NCBI GenBank assembly: GCA_947487835.1 | Contig: CANKXX010000007.1 | Location: 62,001-126,000 of the forward strand | Source: an uncultured Microbacteriaceae bacterium | GTDB taxonomy: Bacteria > Actinomycetota > Actinomycetes > Actinomycetales > Microbacteriaceae | Length of the DNA: 64,000 bases | Direction: 5' to 3' | Part shown: positions 28,606 through 36,790 of the stretch, piece by piece | How the letters are laid out: every line of letters starts with the position of its first letter | How positions within the stretch are numbered: position 1 is the first letter of the stretch | Position numbers and translations under genes: made by a program | The notes under the pieces: model-generated | What the model was told of the DNA's origin: nothing | What the model saw: only the letters and a program-made list of their open reading frames with translations | Databases searched by the model: none

Positions 28606-29298
28606 GTGACAGATCTTGTCGACACGACGGAGATGTACCTGCGCACGATCCTCGACCTCGAGGAGGAGAACATCGTCCCCCTCCGCGCCCGCATCTCCGA
28701 GCGCCTCGGCCACTCCGGCCCGACCGTGTCGCAGACCGTCGCCCGCATGGAGCGCGACGGCCTCGTTGTCGTCTCCGGCGACCGCCACCTGGAGCTGACC
28801 GCCGAGGGCCGCAACAAGGCCGTGCACGTGATGCGCAAGCACCGCCTGGCGGAGCGGCTGCTGCACGACGTCATCGGACTCGAGTGGGAGTTCGTGCACG
28901 AGGAGGCGTGCCGCTGGGAGCACGTGATGAGCGAGCAGGTCGAGCGGAAGATCCTCGACCTCCTCGGCCACCCGACGGAGTCGCCCTACGGCAACCCGAT
29001 TCCCGGCCTCGACGAGCTCGGCGATTCGCCCGCCGTCGCGTTCATGTCCGGGGTCGCCAACGTCGTGCCGGTCGTCGCGGCGGCCACGGGCGCCGTGACG
29101 GGCGAGATCCGTCGGCTGGGCGAGCCGGTGCAGTTCGATCCCGAACTGCTCGCGCAGCTCAAGCACGCTGGCGTCGTGCCCGGCGCGACGGCGACGTTCG
29201 CCCAGTCGGGGCGGTACGTGCTCGTGCAGGTGGAGGGCTTCGGCGACGGGCTGGAACTGCCCACCGAGGTCGCCAGCCACATCTTCATCACAGCCTGA
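28606..29298 (+). CDS. DtxR/IdeR-family metal-dependent repressor
   Basis: 230 residues. N-terminal winged helix starting TEMYLRTILDLEEENIVPLR with recognition helix SGPTVSQTVARMERDGL. Dimerisation/metal-binding domain with HRLAERLLHDVIGLEW and EEACRWEHVMSEQVE (Cys, Glu and His ligands in DtxR-like positions) and HPTESPYGNPIP. The C-terminal SH3-like domain is also present. Length and ligands fit the iron-dependent DtxR/IdeR branch better than MntR. The GTG start is preceded by GAGAGG. No DtxR box was recognised in the window, so its targets lie elsewhere. Confidence 0.92.
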   Translation: MTDLVDTTEMYLRTILDLEEENIVPLRARISERLGHSGPTVSQTVARMERDGLVVVSGDRHLELTAEGRNKAVHVMRKHRLAERLLHDVIGLEWEFVHEEACRWEHVMSEQVERKILDLLGHPTESPYGNPIPGLDELGDSPAVAFMSGVANVVPVVAAATGAVTGEIRRLGEPVQFDPELLAQLKHAGVVPGATATFAQSGRYVLVQVEGFGDGLELPTEVASHIFITA

Positions 29299-29507
29299 GT
29301 GTTATCGATTTGTTAGCGCAGGCTCTTGCCAGCGTGACAAAACCGTTATCTTCCCTTACCCTCGAACGAGCCCACTGACCGACACCCCGGTCCGAGGGCC
29401 CGAGTCAAGACGTCTCCATCTCCCGTCTCTTGAGCTCGATGATCAAGGACTACTTGTTCTGGACGGGACAACGCCGTTTGCGCGTTGAGGCGCTGGAGGC
29501 CGAGTAA
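29299..29507 (+). promoter_or_regulatory. Leader of the NlpC/P60 gene
   Basis: 209 bases between the DtxR gene and the NlpC/P60 start. TTGCCA (29326-29331) followed by TATCTT (29347-29352) is a possible, short-spaced promoter. TGTTA occurs twice at 29300-29315, reminiscent of direct-repeat sites of wall-stress response regulators, but this is weak. An inverted repeat CAACGC-N7-GCGTTG lies at 29468-29486. A 22-codon open frame fills its end. Confidence 0.4.
29439..29507 (+). CDS. Possible 22-codon leader peptide coupled to NlpC/P60
   Basis: ATG at 29439 opens a 22-residue frame reading MIKDYLFWTGQRRLRVEALE and ending in TAA at 29505-29507, directly abutting the TTG start of the next gene (TAATTG). 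Its composition looks protein-like and it contains the GGAGG used by the downstream start. No good ribosome-binding site precedes its own ATG, so translation is unproven. If used, it would couple or gate translation of the hydrolase. Confidence 0.3.
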   Translation: MIKDYLFWTGQRRLRVEALEAE

Positions 29508-30524
29508 TTGACCCTGACTGATGCCCCCGGTTCGCTCACGAACCGTCGCAACCCGAATGCAGAACCCCCGATGACGCACCCCGCCAACACCGGCGAACTC
29601 CGCATCATCCGCCCCATACCCGCCGTCTCTCCCGCACTCCGTGCCGAGCAGCACGCGCTGACCCAGCGCCTGAACACCGCATCGATCTCAGTGGTCAAGC
29701 CTGTTCGGCCTACGTACCGCAAGCGCGGTGTCGTCAACGTCGTCGTGATGACCTTCGTCTCCGGCCTCATCGGCGTTCTGGCCCTCCCGGCCTACGCCGT
29801 CGGTCCCGATGACGCCGCCGCGGCAACCGCGTCGGCCCCGGCGTCGCTGCAGACGCTGAGCGCCGTGAACGCTCAGACTGTCTCCGTCCCGGCCGCGGCT
29901 CCCGTGCTCGCCCGCGACACCTTCACCGCGACGAGCCTCGCCGAGATCCAGGCCGCCGAGGCGGCCGCCGCTGCGGCAGCCGCCGCAGCCGCGGCTCAGG
30001 CGGCAGCCGAGGCTCAGGCCGCTGCGGCCGCGGCCGCTGCCGCGGCAGCCCCGGCGGCTCGATCCACCGGCTCCGCGTCCGCGAGCAGCAGCAGGAGCAC
30101 CGCCCCCGCGGCGGACTCCAGCAGCACCTACACGGGACCCACCGCCGACCAGCTCGTCGAGGCCGCACCGTACGCCAGCTCCAGCCTCAGCCAGGTCGTG
30201 TCCGTGGCCCGCCAGTACATCGGCGTGCCCTACCGCCTCGGCGGCGCGACGCCGGCCGGGTTCGACTGCTCGGGCCTCGTGAAGTACGTCTTCGCCCAGT
30301 TCGGCGTGAACCTCGCCCACGGCGTGAGCGCCCAGGGCGCGGCCGGCACCCGGATCTCACGGTCCGAGGCCGTCCCCGGCGACCTCGTGGTGTGGAACAA
30401 CCACAGCCACATCGGCATCTACACGGGCAACGGCAACTTCATCGACGCCCCCCGCCCGGGCAAGAGCGTCAGCGAGCGGCCCATCTGGTCCGGAAGCGTC
30501 TACTTCGTGCGGATCGGCCTCTAG
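29508..30524 (+). CDS. Secreted NlpC/P60 peptidoglycan endopeptidase
   Basis: 338 residues from TTG 29508, which has GGAGG at 8 bases; a later ATG at 29571 has no ribosome-binding site. A long cytoplasmic N-terminus (about 75 residues) precedes one hydrophobic export helix (VVNVVVMTFVSGLIGVLAL) with a signal-peptidase-like AYAVG site. Then comes a poly-Ala/Gln segment of about 35 residues, a Ser linker, and the NlpC/P60 domain with catalytic Cys in GFDCSGLVKYV, His in HIGIYTG and a third polar residue in NFIDAPRPG. It cleaves wall peptides during growth or separation. Confidence 0.92.
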   Translation: MTLTDAPGSLTNRRNPNAEPPMTHPANTGELRIIRPIPAVSPALRAEQHALTQRLNTASISVVKPVRPTYRKRGVVNVVVMTFVSGLIGVLALPAYAVGPDDAAAATASAPASLQTLSAVNAQTVSVPAAAPVLARDTFTATSLAEIQAAEAAAAAAAAAAAAQAAAEAQAAAAAAAAAAAPAARSTGSASASSSRSTAPAADSSSTYTGPTADQLVEAAPYASSSLSQVVSVARQYIGVPYRLGGATPAGFDCSGLVKYVFAQFGVNLAHGVSAQGAAGTRISRSEAVPGDLVVWNNHSHIGIYTGNGNFIDAPRPGKSVSERPIWSGSVYFVRIGL

Positions 30525-30553
30525 GACTCCGCCGACTCCTCTCTGCAGCGCCA

Positions 30554-30598
30554 CGACGGGTGCGCCTCCCACGCGGGGGTGCACCCGTCGCCGTTTTT
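30554..30598 (+). terminator. Rho-independent terminator of the NlpC/P60 gene
   Basis: CGACGGGTGC (30554-30563) pairs perfectly with 30581-30590, followed by CCG and five T residues (30594-30598). It begins 30 bases after the stop codon. Confidence 0.93.
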
Positions 30599-30800
30599 CT
30601 GGTTGCCATGGGTTACCCTGTTTGCCGACACCACTACGGATCCTGTAGGAGCACTGATGGACTCGGTACGGATCATCCCCACCAGGGATGGACGCGGCCA
30701 ACGGGTACCTCGGTGCTGCCTGGGGGAGCATTGCGTGCACACGTGTCCGGGCAGCGAGCTGCTCGGGTTAGGCACTGTCGTTTACGACAGTGCCTTTTTT
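30599..30800 (+). ncRNA. Candidate small RNA bounded by two terminators
   Basis: A 170-base interval between the NlpC/P60 terminator and an independent strong terminator (30771-30800) that precedes the HNH gene. TTACCC (30613-30618) and TACGGA (30635-30640), 16 bases apart, could form a promoter. Internal structure includes CATCCC-N5-GGGATG at about 30674-30690. An ATG at 30657 with AGGAG upstream opens a 57-codon frame, but it runs through the terminator, so a non-coding or short-peptide transcript is more likely. No known RNA family was recognised. Confidence 0.45.
30771..30800 (+). terminator. Rho-independent terminator upstream of the HNH gene
   Basis: GGCACTGTCG, loop TTTA, CGACAGTGCC, then six T residues. 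A textbook terminator 76 bases before the next gene, implying that something is transcribed from 30.6 kb. Confidence 0.95.
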
Positions 30801-30875
30801 GTTGCCCGGAAAGCACCCGCAGCGGCGTGAGCTCGACAGCCTGGAAGCCGTCCAGGCCGGTCCGAAAGGAAGAAC

Positions 30876-31373
30876 ATGCGCACACTGGTCCTCAACGCCG
30901 GATACGAACCGCTCTCCATCGTCTCGTTCAAGCGGGCGCTGGTGCTCGTGCTCGAGGGCAAGGCGACGGTGCTGGCCAGCGACGACGAGCACCCGATCTG
31001 GAGTTCGGCCGGCGCCTGGGAGCGCCCGTCGGTGATCCTGCTGCGCCGCTACGTGCGCATTCCCGGGGCCCGGGCGGTACCCGTGTCACGGCGCGGGGTG
31101 CTGCGGCGCGACGGATCCCGCTGCGCCTACTGCGCGGCGTCCGCGACGACGATCGACCACATCATCCCGCGCTCCCGCGGCGGCGAGGACACCTGGGAGA
31201 ACCTGGTGGCCTGCTGCCTGCGCTGCAACAACGTCAAGGGCGACCGCACCCCCATGGAGATGGGCTGGATGATGCGGACGGTGCCGAAGGCGCCCTGCGG
31301 CACGACCTGGATCGTGAAGGGGATGGAGCGGTCCCTCCCCGAGTGGGACGAGTTCCTGCAGGCCGCCGCCTGA
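30876..31373 (+). CDS. HNH endonuclease-domain protein
   Basis: 165 residues starting MRTLVLNAGYEPLSIVSFKR, the standard N-terminus of a small actinobacterial HNH family. The HNH/beta-beta-alpha-metal site is intact: CAYCAASATTIDHIIPRSRG, then NLVACCLRCNNVKGDRTP, with two CxxC pairs for zinc. Homologs occur singly in most actinobacteria, not linked to phage; their role (repair or housekeeping nuclease) is unsettled. GAAAGGAAG precedes the ATG. No mobile-element signatures surround it. Confidence 0.9.
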   Translation: MRTLVLNAGYEPLSIVSFKRALVLVLEGKATVLASDDEHPIWSSAGAWERPSVILLRRYVRIPGARAVPVSRRGVLRRDGSRCAYCAASATTIDHIIPRSRGGEDTWENLVACCLRCNNVKGDRTPMEMGWMMRTVPKAPCGTTWIVKGMERSLPEWDEFLQAAA

Positions 31374-31406
31374 TCGCCTACCGGCGCCGGCGGCGCTCAC
31401 CGCGGG

Positions 31407-31736
31407 TCAGACCCGTGGTCTCGGGCGGCCCGGCGGGTCGGGCTCCCGGAGCACCTGCATACCGGTCGGGCCGTTCGCCGACTCCATCAGGACGGAGATC
31501 CAGTCCCGGTTGACCTCCGGCGTGCGACCGCCGAAGTAGCGGAAGTAGAGCGGGATCGCCGAGTCGAGCCAGATGCTGCTCCGCCCGAACCCCGTCGCGT
31601 CGGAGTCGTCCCGCCAGGACAGGAAGAAGCTCTCGTGCCGGCGCAGCTTCGCGCCGATGGCGATCTGGAGATGCACGAGCACCCGATCGTCGAAGACGAT
31701 CTCCGCACCCGACTCCCCGTACATCAGCCTGCCCAC
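31407..31736 (-). CDS. DUF7882-family protein, copy 1
   Basis: 109 residues. I recognise a small family that is abundant in Microbacteriaceae and historically misnamed ATP-dependent DNA ligase; it has no ligase motif. Shared features with the copies at 31952 and 60721 are the start GRLMYG, an early FDDRVLVHLQIAIGAKLRR, a central RSSIWLDSAIPLYFRY, and late NRDWISVLMESAN. The GTG start matches the MGTLMYG start of the paralogs and is preceded by AGGGA. It is divergent from copy 2 with 215 bases between. Function unknown. Confidence 0.82.
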   Translation of the reverse strand: MGRLMYGESGAEIVFDDRVLVHLQIAIGAKLRRHESFFLSWRDDSDATGFGRSSIWLDSAIPLYFRYFGGRTPEVNRDWISVLMESANGPTGMQVLREPDPPGRPRPRV

Positions 31737-31951
31737 GTCGTTCCCTGCCTCTCCGCTCTGCACACCGCGGTCCGGGCCGATCCCGGTGGGCGACGGTGCC
31801 TCCTCCGGAGGGCGAGAACGGACAGGACCGGAAGGGAGCACTGCGCGCCCGGCGGACGTGGTATCACTGTAGTGAGGCGCAGCGGCGCTCGCCGCTTCCG
31901 GTGCAAAACGCCCCTCGACGATGAGCCGGCGAGCGTACCGGGACGTGTTCG
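31737..31951. promoter_or_regulatory. Divergent region between two DUF7882 paralogs
   Basis: 215 bases with no gene. A small perfect palindrome, TCACT-GT-AGTGA, sits at 31864-31875 and could be an operator or part of a promoter (TATCACTGTAGT). Nothing else recognised. Confidence 0.4.
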
Positions 31952-32284
31952 ATGGGCACTCTGATCTACGGGCACGGTGACCTCACCATCGACTTCGACG
32001 ATCGCACGCTCGCCCACCTCCAGGTCGTCATCGGCACCAAGCTGCGCAGGCGCGAGTCCTTCCTCCTGTCCTGGAACGACGACGGGCAGGACGGCGAGCG
32101 GCGCTCGTCCATCTGGCTCGACACGTCGGTGCCGCTGTACTTCCGCTATCTCGGCACCCGGATGCCGGACCTCAACCACGACTGGATCGCGCAGCTCATG
32201 GCCGGCGCGAACAGCGGGCCGGGGCTCGTGCTCATGTCAGAGCCGGCCGGCCGGGCCGAGGGATCCCGGTTCCCGCGCTCCTGA
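31952..32284 (+). CDS. DUF7882-family protein, copy 2
   Basis: 110 residues: MGTLIYGHGDLTIDFDDRTL, LAHLQVVIGTKLRRRESFLL, RRSSIWLDTSVPLYFRYLG, LNHDWIAQLMAGANSGPG. It is clearly paralogous to the neighbour on the opposite strand and to the gene at 60721. The pattern of a short beta-rich N-terminus, two Arg-rich strands and a C-terminal helix suggests a compact domain of about 95 residues with a disordered tail. No catalytic residues stand out. Function unknown. Confidence 0.85.
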   Translation: MGTLIYGHGDLTIDFDDRTLAHLQVVIGTKLRRRESFLLSWNDDGQDGERRSSIWLDTSVPLYFRYLGTRMPDLNHDWIAQLMAGANSGPGLVLMSEPAGRAEGSRFPRS

Positions 32285-32369
32285 CGGGACGCAGCGCTCC
32301 CCACCTGACCGCGGAGCGTCGGTGCTCAGGGAGCCTCGGTGACGTTCAAGGCTCAGTGATGTTGGAGGC

Positions 32370-32741
32370 TCAGTAGCCGCGGAGCCGGTCGAGGTCGCGA
32401 CGGTCGCGCTTCGTGGGGCGCCCCGCGCCCCGGTCGCGCACGCCGGCGATCGCCACGTGCTCGCGAGGCGGGGGAGGTGGCGTGTGGTCGACGACGCACT
32501 CCGCGGCGACGGAGGCGCCGACCCTCTTGGCGACGATGCGTGCGACCTCGACGATCCGCTCCCGCTCGCCCAGGCGCACGCGCACGGTGTCGCCGACCTT
32601 CAGCGTCTGCGCCGGCTTCACGCGGTCGCCGTTGACCCGCACGTGGCCGGCTTTGCACGCCGCGGTGGCGAGCGAGCGCGTCTTCGTCAGCCGGACTGCC
32701 CAGATCCAGGCATCGACCCGCACCGAGGAAAGCTGCTCCAT
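32370..32741 (-). CDS. S4-domain RNA-binding protein (HslR-like)
   Basis: 123 residues. An S4 fold occupies the first 60: VRVDAWIWAVRLTKTRSLAT, AACKAGHVRVNGDRVKPAQ, LKVGDTVRV. The basic tail ends RPTKRDRRDLDRLRGY. This is the Hsp15/HslR type, which in E. coli rescues stalled 50S subunits carrying peptidyl-tRNA. TAGCAT lies 6 bases before the ATG. It converges with the DUF7882 copy 2 gene. Confidence 0.9.
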   Translation of the reverse strand: MEQLSSVRVDAWIWAVRLTKTRSLATAACKAGHVRVNGDRVKPAQTLKVGDTVRVRLGERERIVEVARIVAKRVGASVAAECVVDHTPPPPPREHVAIAGVRDRGAGRPTKRDRRDLDRLRGY

Positions 32742-32957
32742 GACTCGATGCTATGTCTCCCCGGTGTGCCCGGCCGGACCGGGCGCCGCACATCCGTAGG
32801 TCCGCCGACGGCGCCGTCCTCACGCCCCCGCGCGGGCGAGAGGGGCGGCGGCGTGTCGCACCGTCCCGCAATCCCTACTACCGTTGGGCGAACCGGGGAC
32901 CCGCACCATGCGTGTGCGGGTGCCGAGAACGAAACCTGTCGATGGCGGAGGAACAGC
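32742..32957 (+). promoter_or_regulatory. Control region of the kinase/dehydrogenase operon
   Basis: 216 bases between divergent genes. A perfect inverted repeat CCCGCAC-N7-GTGCGGG (32900-32920) lies about 40 bases before the first gene of the operon and could be an operator or leader hairpin. GGCGGAGGAAC forms the ribosome-binding site. No promoter hexamers are obvious. Confidence 0.45.
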
Positions 32958-33920
32958 GTGACCGGAACACCCCACCTCGGACTGAACGGCCCCCTCGGGC
33001 GGGACAGCTGGCCCATCGCCGCGGCGATGATCAACTTCGCCGGCTCCACCATGAACGGTGTCGCCGTGCAGGACCAGAGCGTCGAGCAGTGGGCGAAGAC
33101 CCTCGGCCAGGTGCGGGACGCCGGCTTCCGGCACGTCGACCCGACGGACTCGTGGCTCCGCGTCGCCGACCTCTCGCCGGAGCGCCGCACCGACTTCGCG
33201 GCCGTGGTCGAGGACCTCGACCTCGCGATGGTGTCCCTGTCCACGGCCAGGCGCAGCGTCGTCGACCCGGACCACGGCGACGAGTACCTCGAGTACAGCC
33301 ACCGCGTGCTCGACGTCGCCGCCGAGCTCGGCATCGGGACCGTGTCGTTCGGCCTGTTCCGGGCGCTCACGCCCGAGCAGCAGCGGGCGCTGTGGTTCTG
33401 GACCGTGCAGGGCGCGGAGGACCCCGACGACGACGACGTACGCCGCACCGCGGTAGAGCGCATCCGCGAGCTCGGCGTGCACGCGGAGTCGATCGGCGTG
33501 CACGTGTCGCTCGAGATGTACGAGGACACCTACATCGGCACGGCGGACGGGGCCGTGAGCTTCGTGCGCGATGTGGACCACCCGCACGTGGGGCTCAACC
33601 CCGACCTCGGCAACATCGTGCGCCTGCACCGCCCTGTCGAGTCCTGGCAGGACATGGTGGCCAAGACCGTGCCGTACGCGAACTACTGGCACGTCAAGAA
33701 CTACTACCGAGCGGAGGACGCCACCACGGGCGCGGTGATGACCATACCGTCGCCCATGGAGTTCGGAGTCATCAACTACCGGGACGCCGTCGCGTTCGCC
33801 ATCGAGTCCGGCTACCGCGGGGCGTTCTGCGTCGAGCACTACGGCGGCGACGGGCTCAGCGTGAGCGCGACCAACCGGGACTACCTGCGCCGGATCCTTC
33901 CGGCCGAGGTGCCGGCCTGA
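32958..33920 (+). CDS. Sugar-phosphate isomerase/epimerase-like TIM barrel
   Basis: 320 residues of the xylose-isomerase-like (AP endonuclease 2) TIM-barrel superfamily. The four expected metal ligands can be followed: Glu in VSLEMYEDTY, Asp in LNPDLGN, His in YWHVKNYY, Glu in CVEHYGGD. That points to an aldose-ketose isomerase or epimerase. First of four genes with a dehydrogenase, a DhaK-DhaL kinase and a Gfo/Idh/MocA-like gene. The GTG start has GGAGGA at 6 bases. The substrate is unknown; a tetrose, tetrulose or sugar-acid intermediate would fit the kinase. Inference only. Confidence 0.85.
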   Translation: MTGTPHLGLNGPLGRDSWPIAAAMINFAGSTMNGVAVQDQSVEQWAKTLGQVRDAGFRHVDPTDSWLRVADLSPERRTDFAAVVEDLDLAMVSLSTARRSVVDPDHGDEYLEYSHRVLDVAAELGIGTVSFGLFRALTPEQQRALWFWTVQGAEDPDDDDVRRTAVERIRELGVHAESIGVHVSLEMYEDTYIGTADGAVSFVRDVDHPHVGLNPDLGNIVRLHRPVESWQDMVAKTVPYANYWHVKNYYRAEDATTGAVMTIPSPMEFGVINYRDAVAFAIESGYRGAFCVEHYGGDGLSVSATNRDYLRRILPAEVPA

Positions 33921-33967
33921 TCGGTCGGCACCCGCACCACTCGTCACAACGAAAAGGAACCGAAAGC

Positions 33968-34930
33968 ATGATCGAACGCATCGAGAGCGTCGCCGTGATC
34001 GGCGCCGGGTACATGGGCGGCGGCATCGCCCAGTCGCTCGCCATGACGGGCATGCCCGTCGTGATCGCCGACGTGTCGGCGGAGGTGGCCGAGCAGCAGC
34101 TCGCGCGCCTGCTGCGGGAGGCGGAGCAGTTCGAGCTGCAGGGGCTCTTCCCCGCGGGCAGCACGGACGCCGTGCGGGCCAACCTCCGCGCCGCGGCGAG
34201 CATCGAGGAGGCGGTGGCGGGCGTCGACTTCATCGAGGAGGCCGTGCTCGAGATCGTCGAGGTGAAGCACGACGTGCTCCGCCGCATCAGCGCGGCCGCG
34301 CGCCCCGACGCCATCATCGGCAGCAACACGTCCACCATCCCGGTCAGCGTGCTCGCCGTCGCGGTCGACCGCCCCGAGCGCTTCCTCACGGTGCACTGGA
34401 GCAACCCTGCCCCGTTCATCCCGGGCGTCGAGCTGGTCGCGGGGGAGGCGACGGACCGGTCGCTCGTGCCCGTCGTCAAGGAGATGCTCGCGCGTGCCGG
34501 CCGGCAGAGCGCGCTCGTCGCCGACGTGCCCGGCTTCGTGCTCAACCGGCTGCAGTACGTCCTGCTCAAGGAGGCCATGTCCATCGTCGAGGAGGGCATC
34601 GCGACCCCCGAGGACGTCGACACGATCGTCAGCTCGACGTTCGGCTTCCGGCTCGCGTTCTTCGGCCCGTTCAAGATCGCGGACATGGCCGGGCTCGACG
34701 TCTACGCCAACTGCTTCCGCACGTTCGAGGAGGCCTTCGGGCCGCGTCTCGGGACGCCGCGCATGCTCAAGGAGGCCGTCGACGCCGGCCGCTTCGGCAC
34801 GAAGAACGGCCAGGGCCTCACCACCGACTACACGCCGGAGCAGGTCGACGGCGTCGTGGCGTACCGGAGCGAGGCGTACAGCAAGCTGTCCCAGCTGCTG
34901 CGCGAGCTCGGTCCGTCACCCATCCACTAG
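33968..34930 (+). CDS. 3-hydroxyacyl-CoA dehydrogenase-family NAD oxidoreductase
   Basis: 320 residues. The Rossmann motif GAGYMGGGIAQSLAMTG binds NAD. The catalytic His lies in FLTVHWSNPAPFIPGVEL, and the C-terminal helical domain has PGFVLNRLQYVLLKEAM. The family covers 3-hydroxyacyl-CoA and hydroxy-acid (e.g. L-gulonate 3-) dehydrogenases. In this sugar-type operon a small hydroxy-acid substrate is more likely than an acyl-CoA. AAAAGGAACCG precedes the ATG. It lies 47 bases after the isomerase gene. Confidence 0.87.
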   Translation: MIERIESVAVIGAGYMGGGIAQSLAMTGMPVVIADVSAEVAEQQLARLLREAEQFELQGLFPAGSTDAVRANLRAAASIEEAVAGVDFIEEAVLEIVEVKHDVLRRISAAARPDAIIGSNTSTIPVSVLAVAVDRPERFLTVHWSNPAPFIPGVELVAGEATDRSLVPVVKEMLARAGRQSALVADVPGFVLNRLQYVLLKEAMSIVEEGIATPEDVDTIVSSTFGFRLAFFGPFKIADMAGLDVYANCFRTFEEAFGPRLGTPRMLKEAVDAGRFGTKNGQGLTTDYTPEQVDGVVAYRSEAYSKLSQLLRELGPSPIH

Positions 34931-35017
34931 TCCTACACCGGCGCCTGTTCTCGAAGGCCCGTTCCACCGACGTCCGTTCCACGAACGCTTGATGCACCGA
35001 CGCATAGGAGGTCCGGC

Positions 35018-36790
35018 ATGACCCGGCTGTTCAACGATCCGACCGCTTTCGCCGACGAACTGGTGGAGGGATTCGTCGCCGCCAACCGGCGCTGGGTACG
35101 CAGGGTCGAGGGCGGCGTCGCGCGCCGGTACCGGACCCCTAAGGGGCAGGTCGCCGTCGTGATCGGCGGCGGGTCGGGCCACTACCCGGCGTTCGGCGGT
35201 CTCGTCGGACCCGGGCTCGCGCACGGCGCCGCCATGGGCAACCTCTTCGCCTCGCCCTCCGCCCAGCAGGTGTACGCCGTCTCGAAGGCGGCCGAGAACG
35301 GCGGGGGAGTGTTCCTCAGCTACGGCAACTACGCGGGGGACGTGCTCAACTTCGACAGCGCCCAGCAGCGGCTGAACGACGAGGGCATCCCCTGCCGCAC
35401 CGTGACCGTGACGGACGACATCTCGAGCGCGCCCATGGATCAGATCGCGCGCCGACGCGGCATCGCCGGGGACCTCACGGTGTTCAAGGTCGCCGGCGCG
35501 GCGGCGGAGGAGGGGGCGGACCTCGACGAGGTCGTGCGCGTCGCGGCCCTCGCGAACGACCGCACCCGGAGCATCGGCGTCGCGTTCTCCGGCTGCACGC
35601 TTCCCGGCGCGGACGCTCCGCTGTTCGAGGTGCCCGAGGGTCGCATGGCGGTCGGCCTCGGCATCCACGGCGAGCCCGGCATCAGCGAGACGGACGTGCC
35701 GACGGCCGACGGCCTCGCCGAGCTCTTCGTCTCCAGCCTGCTGGGCGAGCTGCCCCCGGGCGTCGAGGACGCGAACGGGCAGCGGGCGGCCGTGATCCTG
35801 AACGGGCTCGGCACCGTCAAGTACGAGGAGCTCTTCGTGGTCTACCGCAGCGTCGCCCGGCTGCTCGAGGAGGCCGGGGTCACGGTGGTGGAGCCCGAGG
35901 TCGGCGAGCTCGTGACCAGCTTCGACATGGCGGGCGCATCGCTGACGATCCTGTGGCTCGACGACGAGCTCGAGCGGCTCTGGTCCGCTGCCGCGGACAC
36001 GCCCGCCTACCGCAAGGGCAGCATCGGCGCGGCACAGGACGAGCCGACGGACGACGAGGCCGACGCGCTCGAGGACGAGGGCGACTCCGCGAGCGAGGCG
36101 GTGCCGGAGGCCAGCCCGGCGTCACGCGCCGCCGCCACCGTCGTGACCGCGCTCCTCGAGACCCTCGCGCACGAGATGGACGAGCACGCCGACGAGCTCG
36201 GCCGCATCGACTCCGTCGCCGGTGACGGCGACCACGGCATCGGCATGCAGCGCGGCGCCTCGGCGGCCCTCACGGCGGCGAAGGACGCTCAGCAGCGCGA
36301 GGCCGGCGCGGGCACGGTCCTCGCCCGCGCGGGGGACGCCTGGTCGAACCGGGCCGGCGGCACGTCCGGCGCGCTGTGGGGACTCGCCCTGACGACCCTC
36401 GGCACGCGCATCGGCGACGACAGCGATCCCGCCGCGTCGGATATCGCGGAGGCCGTCCAGGCCGCCGTCGACGCCATCCGCGGCGTGGGCAAGGCCGAGG
36501 TGGGTGACAAGACGATGGTCGACGCGATCGTGCCCTTCGCCGACCGGTTCCGCGAGGAGCTCGACCGCGGGTCCGCGCCTGGCGACGCCCTGGCCGCCGC
36601 CGCGCTCGCCGCAACCGAGGCGGCCGCGGCGACCTCGGACCTGATGCCGCGCATGGGTCGCGCCCGCCCGCACGCCGAGAAGAGCCTCGGTTCGCCCGAC
36701 CCCGGGGCGCACTCGTTCGCCCTCATCGTCACCGCGATCGCGGCGGCCCTGCCCACCGTCGCGGCTCAGCCCGAGCAGGGAACGTCGTGA
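35018..36790 (+). CDS. Fused DhaK-DhaL dihydroxyacetone/tetrulose kinase
   Basis: 590 residues, an ATP-dependent single-chain kinase. The DhaK half (1-330) carries VIGGGSGHYPAFGG and the His that binds substrate covalently in GLGIHGEPGIS. After an acidic linker (about 335-365) the DhaL half shows the Mg-ATP Asp cluster VAGDGDHGIGMQRGAS and GGTSGALWG. Kinases of this build phosphorylate dihydroxyacetone or, in tetritol pathways of mycobacteria, erythruloses. The operon lacks a PTS, supporting ATP use. Its stop codon overlaps the next start by 4 bases. Confidence 0.92.
   Translation: MTRLFNDPTAFADELVEGFVAANRRWVRRVEGGVARRYRTPKGQVAVVIGGGSGHYPAFGGLVGPGLAHGAAMGNLFASPSAQQVYAVSKAAENGGGVFLSYGNYAGDVLNFDSAQQRLNDEGIPCRTVTVTDDISSAPMDQIARRRGIAGDLTVFKVAGAAAEEGADLDEVVRVAALANDRTRSIGVAFSGCTLPGADAPLFEVPEGRMAVGLGIHGEPGISETDVPTADGLAELFVSSLLGELPPGVEDANGQRAAVILNGLGTVKYEELFVVYRSVARLLEEAGVTVVEPEVGELVTSFDMAGASLTILWLDDELERLWSAAADTPAYRKGSIGAAQDEPTDDEADALEDEGDSASEAVPEASPASRAAATVVTALLETLAHEMDEHADELGRIDSVAGDGDHGIGMQRGASAALTAAKDAQQREAGAGTVLARAGDAWSNRAGGTSGALWGLALTTLGTRIGDDSDPAASDIAEAVQAAVDAIRGVGKAEVGDKTMVDAIVPFADRFREELDRGSAPGDALAAAALAATEAAAATSDLMPRMGRARPHAEKSLGSPDPGAHSFALIVTAIAAALPTVAAQPEQGTS

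Noticed and set aside
29299-29507. c-di-AMP (ydaO) riboswitch upstream of the NlpC/P60 gene
   Set aside because: Actinobacterial wall hydrolases often carry one, but the conserved core sequences could not be found here.
30657-30830. 57-codon Cys-rich ORF (MDSVRIIPTRDG...) with a good ribosome-binding site
   Set aside because: The frame runs through a strong rho-independent terminator with six T residues, so a full-length message is unlikely.
30876-31373. HNH gene as evidence of a phage or intron
   Set aside because: This HNH family is a common single-copy actinobacterial gene and no phage genes flank it.
31407-32284. ATP-dependent DNA ligase annotation for the DUF7882 genes
   Set aside because: No KxDG nucleotidyl-transfer motif and only about 110 residues; the label is a historical misannotation.
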